NCBI RefSeq assembly: GCF_954871325.1
Contig: NC_088776.1
Coordinates: 37,310,508 to 37,374,507 of the forward strand
Length of the DNA stretch: 64,000 nt
Origin: Gordionus sp. m RMFG-2023
Lineage: Eukaryota > Nematomorpha > Gordioida > Chordodea > Parachordodidae
Direction of reading: 5' to 3'
The translations under genes and the position numbers were made by a program. Positions within the stretch are counted from its first letter, which is position 1, and the number at the start of each line of letters is the position of its first letter. Positions 25,191 to 64,000 of the stretch are shown piece by piece. The notes beneath the pieces are model-generated. The model did no database searches, was not told where the DNA came from, and saw nothing but the letters and a program-made list of their open reading frames with translations.

Positions 25191-26415
25191 ACCCATGTAT
25201 TACTTATTTTCGTAAAAAATTTTGCAATAAATACAATATCCATCCTTAATTACTCTATTAAGTAGACTAAATTTGACAAAATTTGCAATAAGATGTTTAT
25301 TTTATTGATAAATCATTATATGTACATAATTTATTATTAAATTATATTTTTATAATATTTTTTCTAAAATACTAATTTGTCTATACCTTATTAAATCCAA
25401 ATAAAAATATACCAATATTATTAGATCTTAAGTAAATTCGAAAAAAAGTTTCGGGTTTTTTTTCCTGGGGGTTTTTTTCGGGGTTTTTTTTCCCGGGATT
25501 CATATATTATATATCATTTAAAATGAATGATAATCTTTTAGAAATTTAATATCTCATAATAATTTTCTCGTTTACTTATCTAGCTACCATCATGTCATCT
25601 AAAAGGAAGCTCTAACCACTTAATAGTTTTATGATTTGTATTGGTCGTATATACTCTCTTCTTCAAGAATTGTTGATTTGGTTTAGGCCTATAAATTTTT
25701 CCTTATTAGTCCATTATATAAATGTGCAAAATGGTAACAGAGAGTTATATTAGTTTGATAACCTTTTGTCAATGTAAGTTGCTAAGAATTATATTATTGC
25801 ATTATGTGGTTTTTAAAAAGTATCATCTTGAGGCATATGTATGAAATAATTAATCTTTTTTATCACTTGTAATTCTTTAGACGCAAATTTTTTTTATATC
25901 AGCAATCGAAAATATTTTATACTGTAATAAATAGATTTTGTATTAAAAAATTTTAGCTTTAGAAATGTCTTGTATTGTTTTAATTATTTATATGTCAGTT
26001 TATTTTGTATACATAATATAATAAATGAGAAAATTAAAATTCAGAATAATTCATCAGAGTTAACAAATTTAAAAAAAGTATAATATATTAAAATAAAACC
26101 CGGCTGAGGGCTGGGCAAAAGCGGGCCGAAGGCCCCCATAATTTTTTTTAGTTGAGCCTCCTGAGATTGTAAAGGCTAGCGACGCCCCTGATACCAACTA
26201 ATTTGTTTTCTAGTATTTAAAGTTTGTTAGAGAGAGAGTGTATAACATTTTTCCAGGGAGAGACGAAAAGTTTTTATCAAAAATAAAATTTTAATTTTTT
26301 TTTATATATAAATTAATTATTATTAATGAAAAATAATTAACAAAACATTTATATATAATTTTCATTACTATTATATAAAATAAATATAGGATAAAGAATT
26401 TAGGATCATAATAAT

Positions 26416-26722
26416 TTACGTGATACGTGATATATAGCTCTTTTGCCTTCTAGCGTTGAAGGTTCAACAGAGCTACGCTAGATTTTCCTCATTACCATCT
26501 AAGAGCTAATTTAATTTACGTGTAAAAGTAAAATTATGGGGAGCCCTCCACACGTTTGTGGGCAAGCCTCACGTACTTGTAGGCGGAACATTTCGAAAAA
26601 TGTTACTTAATCCTCTATAGGCTTATTAAAAAAGGAGTGGGGCAGAAAAAGAGCCTATACCCGAGAACTACAGTATAATTTAATTACTTTAAGGGTGGGT
26701 GGTGGCTGATTTTAAGTTTAAA
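26416..26722 (+). repeat. Left arm of the LINE-enclosing inverted repeat
   Basis: Pairs with 30622-30927 in reverse complement with scattered substitutions and small indels. Tips are acgtgat repeats. Confidence 0.88.
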
Positions 26723-27470
26723 TTCTGTATAAAGATTGTTATCAATATTGAGATTTAATGTTCATAGAGAATCTTTAAGATATAATTTAATAAAAAAATT
26801 TCCTGATCAGTATGATATAGTATTATTTTTTATATTAATGATTCAACCCATACAATACAGTACTATCACTTCAAAATTTTTGCACCTGATGAAACCGCCT
26901 AAATTGAGGATTTAAAAGCGGGCAACAAAAAACCTATTTTAATGTCTTATACAACTTGTTATCAATATTTGTATTTATATATTTAGAGCTTATTATAATT
27001 TATAATTTTGGTTATTGTAAAGTTATTAGGTTATCCCGCCCTTAATTTTCCCCCCCTTATTATTGTTTTACTTATATATTTTTATTAATCATTTCCTTTT
27101 CCATAGTCTTCTATTAAAATAAAAATTTTGTAAAGTTTTACTTTTATTTTTTTATACGCTAAGCTGTATTTTATTTCCCTTCAAATTTTAAATCTTTTCT
27201 ATTATAATGTCTATGTCAACTCGTTTTCTAAATGTGCACAGAGATATGGAGGTAAATTTTCTCTATACAGTTTTAAATTTTATTTGTTTTTCTGTATTAA
27301 ACAATCTTTATCTTTATCTTTTTCGTTTTTTATTTATTTTTTTTCTCTTTAAGTTTTTAGGTGACCTCATCTTCCAAAATTTTGGTCTCTTTTATATTAA
27401 ATTAGTCCTAGGAAACTCTTTCATAATTTTATTTATTCATTTTTTTATTTTTTCGATTGGCTCTCCTTTA

Positions 27471-27655
27471 GGTAACATATATTTTCCTTTATCGAAATTC
27501 CCAAGAAATTTCCTTTACACTATTCCTTCCCTAACATATGTTTTCCTTTTTTATCGGAATTCCCAAGAAATTTCCTTTATACTATTCCTTTCCTAACATA
27601 TGTTTTCCTTTTATCGGAATTCCCTAGAAATTTCCTTTACACTATTCCTTTAGGT
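27471..27655 (+). repeat. Three tandem copies of a 62-bp unit in the LINE leader
   Basis: The unit holds aacatatgttttcctttt, atcggaattcccaagaaa and tttcctttacactattcctt. The pyrimidine-rich leader (27000-27900) has long T-rich frames that look like composition artefacts. Confidence 0.85.
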
Positions 27656-27912
27656 AATTAAGACAATATCCTTTTAAAACCGATAAACCCACAATCACTT
27701 TCTACCCCCTTGTTTTGGCATTGCTTTTGAATTACCTCACTTTGTTTCTACTCTTTATCTTCCGAGTTGGTTTAAAGCCTACAGACATCCTTGTCAATTT
27801 TTTTTCCTTTTTCTTTTTAAACAGAACTGTAAGAAATAATATCTATACTATGACCACTTGCAATAAATCATGTTATACATATATCCTTTTTATCTGATAG
27901 CGCCCGAGTGGT

Positions 27913-28989
27913 TTGAAAGGAAATTTTATCATGTCCTCGCTTAATATTAATGGTTTAATGTATAAATTAACGATTTTTCTAAGGCTCATGGTCGACGAAA
28001 AAATGGATGTGATTGCGATACAGGAGACCCACTCAAAAGATAATAATATGGCTACCTTTAATAACTTTAAAATGTATAGTTCTGGCACCACTTCCAATAA
28101 TTGGTCGGGGGTTGCTTTCTTTATCAGCAAAAGATTATGCGAATACGTGGATAAATTTGTGCCCATTTTGGAGAGATGCTGTTTACTATACCTGAATACC
28201 TGCTTCAGGCAAACAATCTTAGTTAATGTCTATGCCCCGCCTAGAAGAAACGAACGGCTCGCATTCCTTGATGACCTCGAAAACATTGTAAACTCTCTTC
28301 CTAGGAGTCGTAATTTGATAATCCTTGGGGATTTAAATACTAGGATCGGAAAAGATGACTCCTTTATTAGAGATGGGGTAATTGGGAATGCAGCGCTCTC
28401 TCAATTAAACAGTGATGACAGTAGGAAGTTATTGGAGATGTGCAGGAGTATAAACCTCAAGGTTGAAAATACTTTCTTTTCACACAGCGAATCGAACACC
28501 CTAACCTTCAGAAGAAATAATATCAAATCTCAGATCGATTTTATCATCTCGAACATTCATAGCTGGTTCATCGATGTAAAAGTAATGCCTAATATTAATA
28601 TTTCTGATCATAACTTAATCAGAGCCAGTATTACTGTGAGAAATTTATGGGGAAACTCTCGGCGTCCTTCTCTTCAACCCCAGCCTAGATACCTGTCCTG
28701 GAAGAGGAATGCAACACACCTGCAACGTCCTGCAGTCAAACTACAGCTCGATCTAATCTTAAATGATAGGGAGGCAACTTTCTTATCCTCATCGGAGTCT
28801 CAATCTGTCGAAAAATGTTGGGTGTCTTTCAAAAACAACTTGTTTGATGCCTGCAATCATCTCCCTAACATCAACAATTCTCCACCAAGACAGGAATGGC
28901 TATCTGATGACACCATTCGCATAACGAACAGATGGCGTTATGGCTGGACCACTATATTGGAGTCTTTGATTCTAGGAGGCCTACCTTAA
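27913..28989 (+). pseudogene. LINE APE-type endonuclease domain
   Basis: Target-nicking endonuclease of a non-LTR retrotransposon. All signature blocks are present in order within about 230 residues: SLNINGL, VIAIQETHSKDNN, NVYAPPRRNE, LIILGDLNTRIG, SQIDFIISN and ISDHNLI. The frame continues about 110 residues and then loses register near 28935-28985, where the reverse transcriptase begins in the next frame; the usual linker looks shortened. The start at 27913 is the first Met of the open frame, not proven. Confidence 0.85.
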
Positions 28990-30215
28990 TCCCATCCACT
29001 AGTCAAAGTGTTGGACAATTGGACGCAAACTTTTCATTGGCTGAAATTGTGGCCGCTATTAAGAAGCTTAGGAATAATAAATCTCCGGGTACGGATAACA
29101 TTACAGGAGAACACCTGAAAGCAGCTCCCTTAGCGATCTCTCGGTTCTTACTGCATTTGTTTAACAAGATATGGTTGACTGGGATGATGCCAGCGGATTG
29201 GAATAAGACTATCTTTTGCAACTTCCCGAAAATTCCAAATCCATCTAAATCCAAGGATTATAGAGCCATCGCTCTCACGTCTGTTGCATCAAAAGTTTTT
29301 ATGGTTCTTTTAAAAAACCGCATTCTTTCCTCTACACCAAACCTTTTGTCTAAATACATTTGTGCTTACCGTCCAGGTAGAAATATAAACGAACCAATAT
29401 TAGCTTTAAAGATTATAATGCAGAAATGTCAGAAGTATAAATGACCTTTTTACTATATTTTTATCGACTTTAAACGTGCTTTTGATAATGTTAACCATGA
29501 TGCGCTTTGGAAGATTTTAACCGAATGTGACATTGACTCTAATATTATAAGGATCCTTAAAACACATTATAGTAGTCTTTTTGCCTCTTTAAAAATCAAT
29601 AATAAGGTTTCTCCATCTTTTAGGACAAAGAAAGGGGTAAAACAAGGATGTGTTCTTTCCCCGCTATTGTTTAATATACTTATGAATAAAATCATAGTAG
29701 ATACGCTTGCTACTGCGAATCTCTTAGAATTAAGATCCAGTCAGTCTTTTTTCTTGGAAAATAGGGTGATATGTTATGCTGACGACATAGTTTTGATAAC
29801 AAAAAGTTTGGAAGAAACCCAAAATTTGATCTCTATATTAAACTCCTTTAGTCTTAAGGTTGGCTTGGATATTAACTTTGATAAAACAGTGATAATGCCC
29901 TCGTCTCAGGCGCCTCTTCTGAATAATTTGGTGGTTGGGGGAAAGTTGGTTAAGGTGGTGAAATCCTTTAAATATCTAGGTGTAACCATTGACAATAAAG
30001 GTAGTTGCAAAGAAGAACTAAAAATTCGTTTACAAAATGCTAGGGCGGCTTTTTATAAATTTTTTAAACTGTGGAAAGCTAGAGAGATATCCGTTTTCAC
30101 AAGACTCCGTATTTTCAACTCAACCATCATCCCGATTCTGTTTTATAGCGGTGATACATGGGACAGGGGGGTGGCGAGGTTTGTAAATATGTTTGTTGGT
30201 AGAGTCTTTCCGTGA
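28932..30215 (+). pseudogene. LINE reverse transcriptase, broken
   Basis: RNA-templated DNA polymerase of the same element. Blocks in order: NNKSPGTDNITGEHLK, IFCNFPKIPNPSKSKDYRAI, YRPGRNINEPI, then after an in-frame TGA at about 29442 IFIDFKRAFDNVNH, GVKQGCVLSPLLFNILMN, CYADDIVLI (catalytic YADD) and FKYLGVTI. The thumb follows to PILFYSGDTWD, after which it stops, shorter than usual, 400 bp before the right inverted repeat. One stop and one frame change relative to the endonuclease. Clade not resolved; RTE-like by general look only. Confidence 0.85.
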
Positions 30216-30621
30216 GTGATAGACTATCATATAACAATCAAGCCATAACGCCTTTTGTTAATCCTGGCCAACAATTACTTTTTTATTTCCTAAAACTTAC
30301 GGAGCTGGTTCCTATTTCTGCGTCATAGTTTCCTTTCTCTCATATCTTTATCATTATCAAAGACCTTTTTCGCTATATAATCTATCTATCACTCCATAGA
30401 GTTTTTTTAATAAAAAAACCTTTGTTGTGTGGTGTTCGTTGCTGGATAGTCATAAACCGATTACTGACTAGTTTTTGCCTATTCACTGGAATCTTCACCT
30501 ATTTAAACAATTTGCGGTAAACCCATTAGCTTTTTCTTATTTTCAAGAATAAATTCTAATCTCAATTGATATGAACACATTCTCAATTATTGTTAGTAAC
30601 CATCAAGGCTTACATTAGATG

Positions 30622-30927
30622 TTAAACTTAAAATTAGCCACCACCCACCCTTAAAGTAATTAAATTATTTTTGCAGTTCATGGGTATAGGCTTTTGTTTT
30701 GCCCATTTCTTTTTGTTTATTAGCCTATAGACGTTTAAGCAACAGTTCTCGGACTGTTGCGCGTATAAGTACGTGCGGCTTGCCCACAAACGTGTGAGGG
30801 CTCCTCATTTTTTCTCCCCTTAATTAACTATCCAGTTTGATGGATTTTTGAGGAAAACCTAGCGTAGCTCTGTTGTATCCACAACCAGAGGGCGAAAACG
30901 CTTTTATCACGTATCACGTATCACGTA
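30622..30927 (-). repeat. Right arm of the LINE-enclosing inverted repeat
   Basis: Reverse complement of 26416-26722. Its outer end, cgtatcacgtatcacgta, lies 49 bp before the MOCS1 start codon. Confidence 0.88.
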
Positions 30928-30976
30928 TTCAGCAATTATTAAGCACACATGTTTTGGGATAAACGCAATTTTCTCA

Positions 30977-60361
<29,385 letters not shown>

Positions 60362-61003
60362 AATTTATAATTCTGGTAAATTTATATGGTTATTTAGTAA
60401 TTAATTAATTTTTAATTCGCCCTAATAAATTTTAAAATATTTCATTTTTATTTAATTAAGAATATTTTATTGCAATATTATATTACGCACTTATAATATT
60501 TCTCATGAGACCCAGAAATTTAAATGCCAAAAGTGCGAAAATATTATTACTATAAACCTTATATTATATTTTTATGAATCTTAGGTTCCCTGACCTTTTA
60601 CATCCATCATCCATTATGTGAATTTTTGGAGCTAAAAAAAATTATATTTTATTATATATATATGTATACTCACTATATACGTAATGATCATAATTTCGTG
60701 TTAATTTTATTTCAAATTGTAATATATAGAGTTGACATTTTGATTATGTATAATCTAAATAAATTCAAATATTTTATTTTTGAAAATTTTAAAATCAATT
60801 TTCTCATTTTGAATGAAAACATAAAAGTAAGTACTATTACATTTGCGATATATTGAATATGTGGTTTTATAAGTGCAATTATGGTAATATAATAAATATA
60901 ATAAAAGAAATCGTGCAAAATATTAAAAATATATTTAAATCAAGGTTTGGTAGACTAGCCTTCGCTTTTTATCACAATTGGGTTAAATATAAAACATTGT
61001 ACA
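60362..61003. other. Short tail-to-tail spacer between MOCS1 and the SDR gene
   Basis: Contains AATAAA at 60424 for MOCS1. No MoaC-type (MOCS1B) sequence on either strand. Confidence 0.6.
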
Positions 61004-62927
61004 TTATATTTCCTTCACAGTTTTGTAGAATTCTAACGATTCAACCATCGATTCTTTGAAGTTAAACAATGGGGTATAACCCAAAACTTTTTTACTTTTT
61101 TGCCAATTGACAACATGACTAGAGTAAAGGTAAATCAGGGAAGAGAGGGTTATTGGAAAATATTTTTGACAGAAAGGCACGTACTTAAATAGGTAATAGC
61201 AAAGTTTTGATAGCGCGCGAATGAATATTTTAGGCACGGCTCTTGGATATAGTTCAATCTTCTTAGCGTCGAAAAAGGGTTTGACCAAGTCATAAATGTT
61301 CATTATGGGTGTATCGTCGGCGATAAAAAATGTATTTCCGCCTGTTTTTTTATATATTAATATTTTGTGTTTTTTTTATATCTGCCTGTCATTCAAAATA
61401 TAATTAGCAATCTTTGACCCTTAGAAATATTGATCTCTCTTTACGTCCTTGATTCAGTGGTTTGGTTTTTTATATTGAGAACTTCTTGGCTATCTACGTT
61501 CACCCAATTTTTCATAAATAAAGATTGCTTTAATTCTTACGATTTATATTAATATGATTTAAATTTGCGAACTCAGATCTTATCAGGCCAGATGAGTCGG
61601 ACTTTATTCATTCTAACACATATGTGGCAAAAGCGTGTGATTTGGTAACACTCGAAATTAGGGGTTAGAAGAGTAGGAATAAAATAAAATATATGGACTA
61701 AATTTAGTGAAAATTATAAAATCATGATTGGTATTAAATTTATAACTCATATATAGTTTATTTTCTAAGGATTTATTCTTTGATCGAATAATAGAACATA
61801 AATAAGTTGGATGGATAATGGCGAACTCGTGAGGATTCATATAAGATTATATATCACCAAGCTAATTGAATAAATCCACCGCCAATGATTATAAGCAGTT
61901 TCTAAACAATTATAGGTTGGATGTGATATAAAAAGTAGAGGTAGAACGTAATATGAAAGAAGATTAAAGTTCGTATGACTAGCTATTTATATAAATATTA
62001 TAATTAAACACATTTATTTTAATAGTATACTATATGTAATTTGACCTAAAACATGAAATATCTTTTGCCAAAACGAAAGTATATAAAATAGAATAAATTT
62101 CCATTGTCGATATTTAATTTAAATAAATTAACCTATTTGACTATTTCCCATTTTCATTGACTCCACTGCAATTAAATGGGCCCAAGCAATGTTACCAACG
62201 TATGCCGCTTGAATTTTAGCATTCCCTATGTTTAACCTCGGAAACCTATATTTTACTTCCATATCTTTTTTCTTTTTCCACCAAAAGTATGGTTCATTTC
62301 CTCTCAAACCAATCCTTATAAATTTTTTATAAACGATGAATCAAACCAATTTTGATATTTGAAAATCAAGATAGTGAAATATTCTTTTAAACAAAATTGC
62401 CTCAACTTTTTTTAAAAAAAGAATTTTTGTTCATTTTTTAAAAATCAAAACGATATTTTAAAAATACTACATTAACCTAATAAAATTTTAACAGTTAAGA
62501 AATTCTTTACTAAACATCCTTCTAATCATAAATTAGAACTCATACTTAACCCGAACCAAACTTTATTCAAAGGTATAAGATGAGATAATAACAAGTATAT
62601 TATACCGTATAGACTCAGTTATAAAATAGGGGTCGAGTGGTCCATATATAGCGCAAGGTCTTAGGCAAACTGTCCTCATTACATGGTTATTAGTATTCAT
62701 AGTATCCACATTCTGTAGACTTTGGCCATCGGCTTTTAAGACACTTAATTCCGCTTCTAACTTAGACCCTCCATAGTTAGGGAATAAATGAATTTCTGGA
62801 TAGCTCTGAGTTTCGTCTAAATCAGTTTGAATCGATAATTTCATTCCCACACAAACGTCAACCGTACTCGTGTATATTAGTATGCTTATCCCTTGTTGCA
62901 AACACGCCCTGATCACATTTTTAGTTC
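61004..62927 (-). CDS. 3beta-hydroxysteroid dehydrogenase-like SDR (5'-partial, last 3 exons)
   Basis: NAD(P)-dependent short-chain dehydrogenase of the extended 3beta-HSD/SDR42E type. Exons on the minus strand: 62606-62927, 62133-62314, 61004-61341; GT-AG with matching phases. Visible: GTKNVIRAC, LIYTSTVDV, the catalytic YxxxK as NYGGSKLEAE, LRPCAIYGP, AAYVGNIAWAHLIAVESM, then GGNTFFIADDTPIMN, a hydrophobic stretch near LCYYLFKYVPFC that could be the usual membrane segment, and KVLGYTPLFNFKES near the C terminus. Middle exon 2 carries a tryptophan- and lysine-rich stretch (PYFWWKKKKDMEVKYR) before the YVGN motif. The Rossmann-fold start (TGxxGxxG) is not found; it should lie to the right. 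The stop codon is tail to tail with MOCS1, 642 bp away. The steroid substrate is inferred from the family only. Confidence 0.85.
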
Positions 62928-64000
62928 CTTTCAAAAATATGTGTTATAAGAGATGAATGCCAAATAGTTGAAAAATTAGGAATACAGATTATTTAATAAT
63001 AAATCGGCCCGGTCCCGTCAGTTAATTTTTAGAATTATTTTATAATGTTTTTGAATAAATATATACGATGTTAATATTAATTAGATCAAAGATTTTTTTA
63101 AAAAGAAAAAAAAATTTCCAATTTTATTTTTAATGCTATTCCCAAGCAAGTTTAAAAAACGTGCGTTATACTGCTATAGTATTTTTTATAGGATTACTAA
63201 TTTGAAATATAATTAAAAATATGTATAAGGCTAAGAATACCGTCTGAGATACCTGACCCATTACGTTTTTTGTTAAATATTATGTTGTATAAAAAAATTA
63301 ATTCGACTAATATCCTAATTGCTGGAGACATGCCTCCAAAACCAGTTTGAAGATATGCCTAATGTATTTTAAAACTGAAAAAACGTTCTGTCTGGAAATG
63401 ACCTAGTATATTTATTTTCTAATTAAAAAGTCGATTATAATGGTGATTACTGTGTATAATAAAAAAGATAACTAATGAATAAATATATTTAACTTGCCAA
63501 ATTTGATGATGTAAAAATTCAAAATTACATGTGATATCCACCTTATAATTATTATCTCCCTATAATGATTAGATTTAAGTAAGAATCCAGGTCTAATCAA
63601 CGCATCCTGATGTTTATTACAACGGCATGCTCACTCTGATACATTGGTCTCTATGAGGAAATATTCGCACAAATGAAGTTAGAAAGAAGGAAAAAATATC
63701 ATTTCTCCCTAAATCTTTAGGATGAGCACCATCTTATAGTGATCAACTTTTTAGAATGAGTAGCTTAAATAGTAAGTCAGGAAGTGGTCATGGTCATTAT
63801 AAGTAGGTGATAAGTATAAGATGGTGACTATAAGCTGATCATAAATTTTTTGAGATTTTACCTCTTCATCCCTTTCACCTCCCCCCCCCCCCCCTCTTGT
63901 AAAAATTAAAATTTTCTTCAACTTTTAAGATGTACCTCTCCTTATTAGTACATATATTTAGAGTGTAGGCATATCCAAGATTTTCTTATGAAGGGGGGCA
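62928..64000. other. Right flank: nothing firmly recognised
   Basis: Should hold or lead to the 5' exons of the SDR gene on the minus strand; no convincing exon was found. A run of about 14 to 16 C lies near 63885. Confidence 0.4.

Larger units (their letters stand above)
23913..25501 (+). mobile_element. MULE transposon with aaaccccc-rich terminal inverted repeats
   Basis: The left end has aataaaaacccccggaaaaa and the right end the inverse (tttcctgggggttttttt and cggggttttttttcccggg). A 9-bp duplication atatattat lies at 23904-23912 and 25502-25510, the size expected for Mutator-like elements. It contains a transposase fragment (24936-25190) and a hAT MITE (24504-24903). Confidence 0.75.
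21315..26190. mobile_element. hAT element, host of a nest of later insertions
   Basis: Ends cagtggcgtcgctag and ctagcgacgcccctg, with an exact 8-bp duplication ataccaac at 21307-21314 and 26191-26198. Gross length is 4,876 bp, but a 1.2-kb hAT MITE (22458-23660) and a 1.6-kb MULE (23913-25501, itself holding a MITE) are inserted, leaving roughly 2 kb of its own. No transposase of its own was seen, so it is probably non-autonomous. The right end has cgggccgaaggccc, shared with other local MITEs. Confidence 0.8.
26416..30927 (+). mobile_element. LINE-type retroelement enclosed by long terminal inverted repeats
   Basis: A 4.5-kb unit with arms 26416-26722 and 30622-30927 (about 306 bp each) that pair along their whole length. 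Shared blocks are tacgtgatacgtgata, acagagctacgctag, acacgtttgtgggcaagcc, gcctataccc and taattactttaagggtgggt. Between them lie a pyrimidine-rich leader with a 62-bp triplicate, an APE endonuclease frame and a reverse transcriptase frame, all in one direction. The outermost tips carry two to three tandem acgtgat units. No target-site duplication or poly-A tail could be assigned. Either a LINE inserted in a foldback element, or one composite mobile unit. Confidence 0.75.

Noticed and set aside
27207-27897. Hydrophobic open frames upstream of the LINE endonuclease
   Set aside because: They follow from T-rich composition and a 62-bp triplicate; no family motif.
60362-61003. A MoaC (MOCS1B) exon after MOCS1A
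   Set aside because: Both strands read; no MoaC motif seen.
63290-63362. Minus-strand TGFGGMSPAIRILVELI after an AG acceptor, as a candidate Rossmann exon of the SDR gene
   Set aside because: Glycine spacing does not fit TGxxGxxG, and the following sequence does not lead into the next exon; likely chance.

Overview
The window is AT-rich animal-type DNA: three spliced host genes in a sea of transposons. Signs of an invertebrate animal are a eukaryotic cytosolic-type tryptophanyl-tRNA synthetase, a spliced MOCS1A gene, a Tc1/mariner remnant with the IWFTDEKLF signature, many hAT elements, FLYWCH/MULE transposases and GT-AG introns as short as 40-47 nt. A parasitic copepod or similar AT-rich arthropod would fit, but the species cannot be fixed from this sequence alone.

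Host genes, all assembled by eye from phase-consistent exons: (1) WARS1 on the minus strand, start codon at 17615, six exons down to 4555, the last exon(s) lying outside the window to the left. (2) MOCS1A on the plus strand, nine exons from 30977 to 60361, a complete 371-residue radical-SAM protein that makes the first intermediate of molybdenum cofactor and ends in the expected Gly-Gly. (3) The 3' half of a 3beta-hydroxysteroid dehydrogenase-like SDR gene on the minus strand (61004-62927), tail to tail with MOCS1; its NAD-binding exons lie beyond or were not found. WARS1 and MOCS1 are divergent, about 13.4 kb apart.

Layout: 1-4554 is WARS1 intron with a hAT (1708-3056) inside an older inverted-repeat element. 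7270-11492 is a broken but young-looking Ty3/gypsy (Mag-like) LTR retrotransposon in WARS1 intron 3, antisense to the gene. 13514-14182 is a hAT MITE. 17742-20732 is a nearly full-length hAT inserted 118 bp upstream of the WARS1 start. 21315-26190 is a nest of hAT, MULE and MITE insertions, each with its own target-site duplication. 26416-30927 is a LINE (APE endonuclease plus reverse transcriptase) enclosed by about 306-bp terminal inverted repeats, ending some 50 bp before the MOCS1 start codon. MOCS1 intron 1 (17.6 kb) holds a roughly 115-bp satellite split by a hAT, inverted minisatellite arms around a FLYWCH-MULE with internal tandem repeats, and MITEs. Introns 2 and 5 hold further hATs and a foldback element. 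From 62928 to 64000 nothing was recognised.

The most unusual item is the LINE with terminal inverted repeats. Next come the inverted minisatellite arms around the MULE, and the transposon insertions sitting immediately upstream of both divergent start codons.
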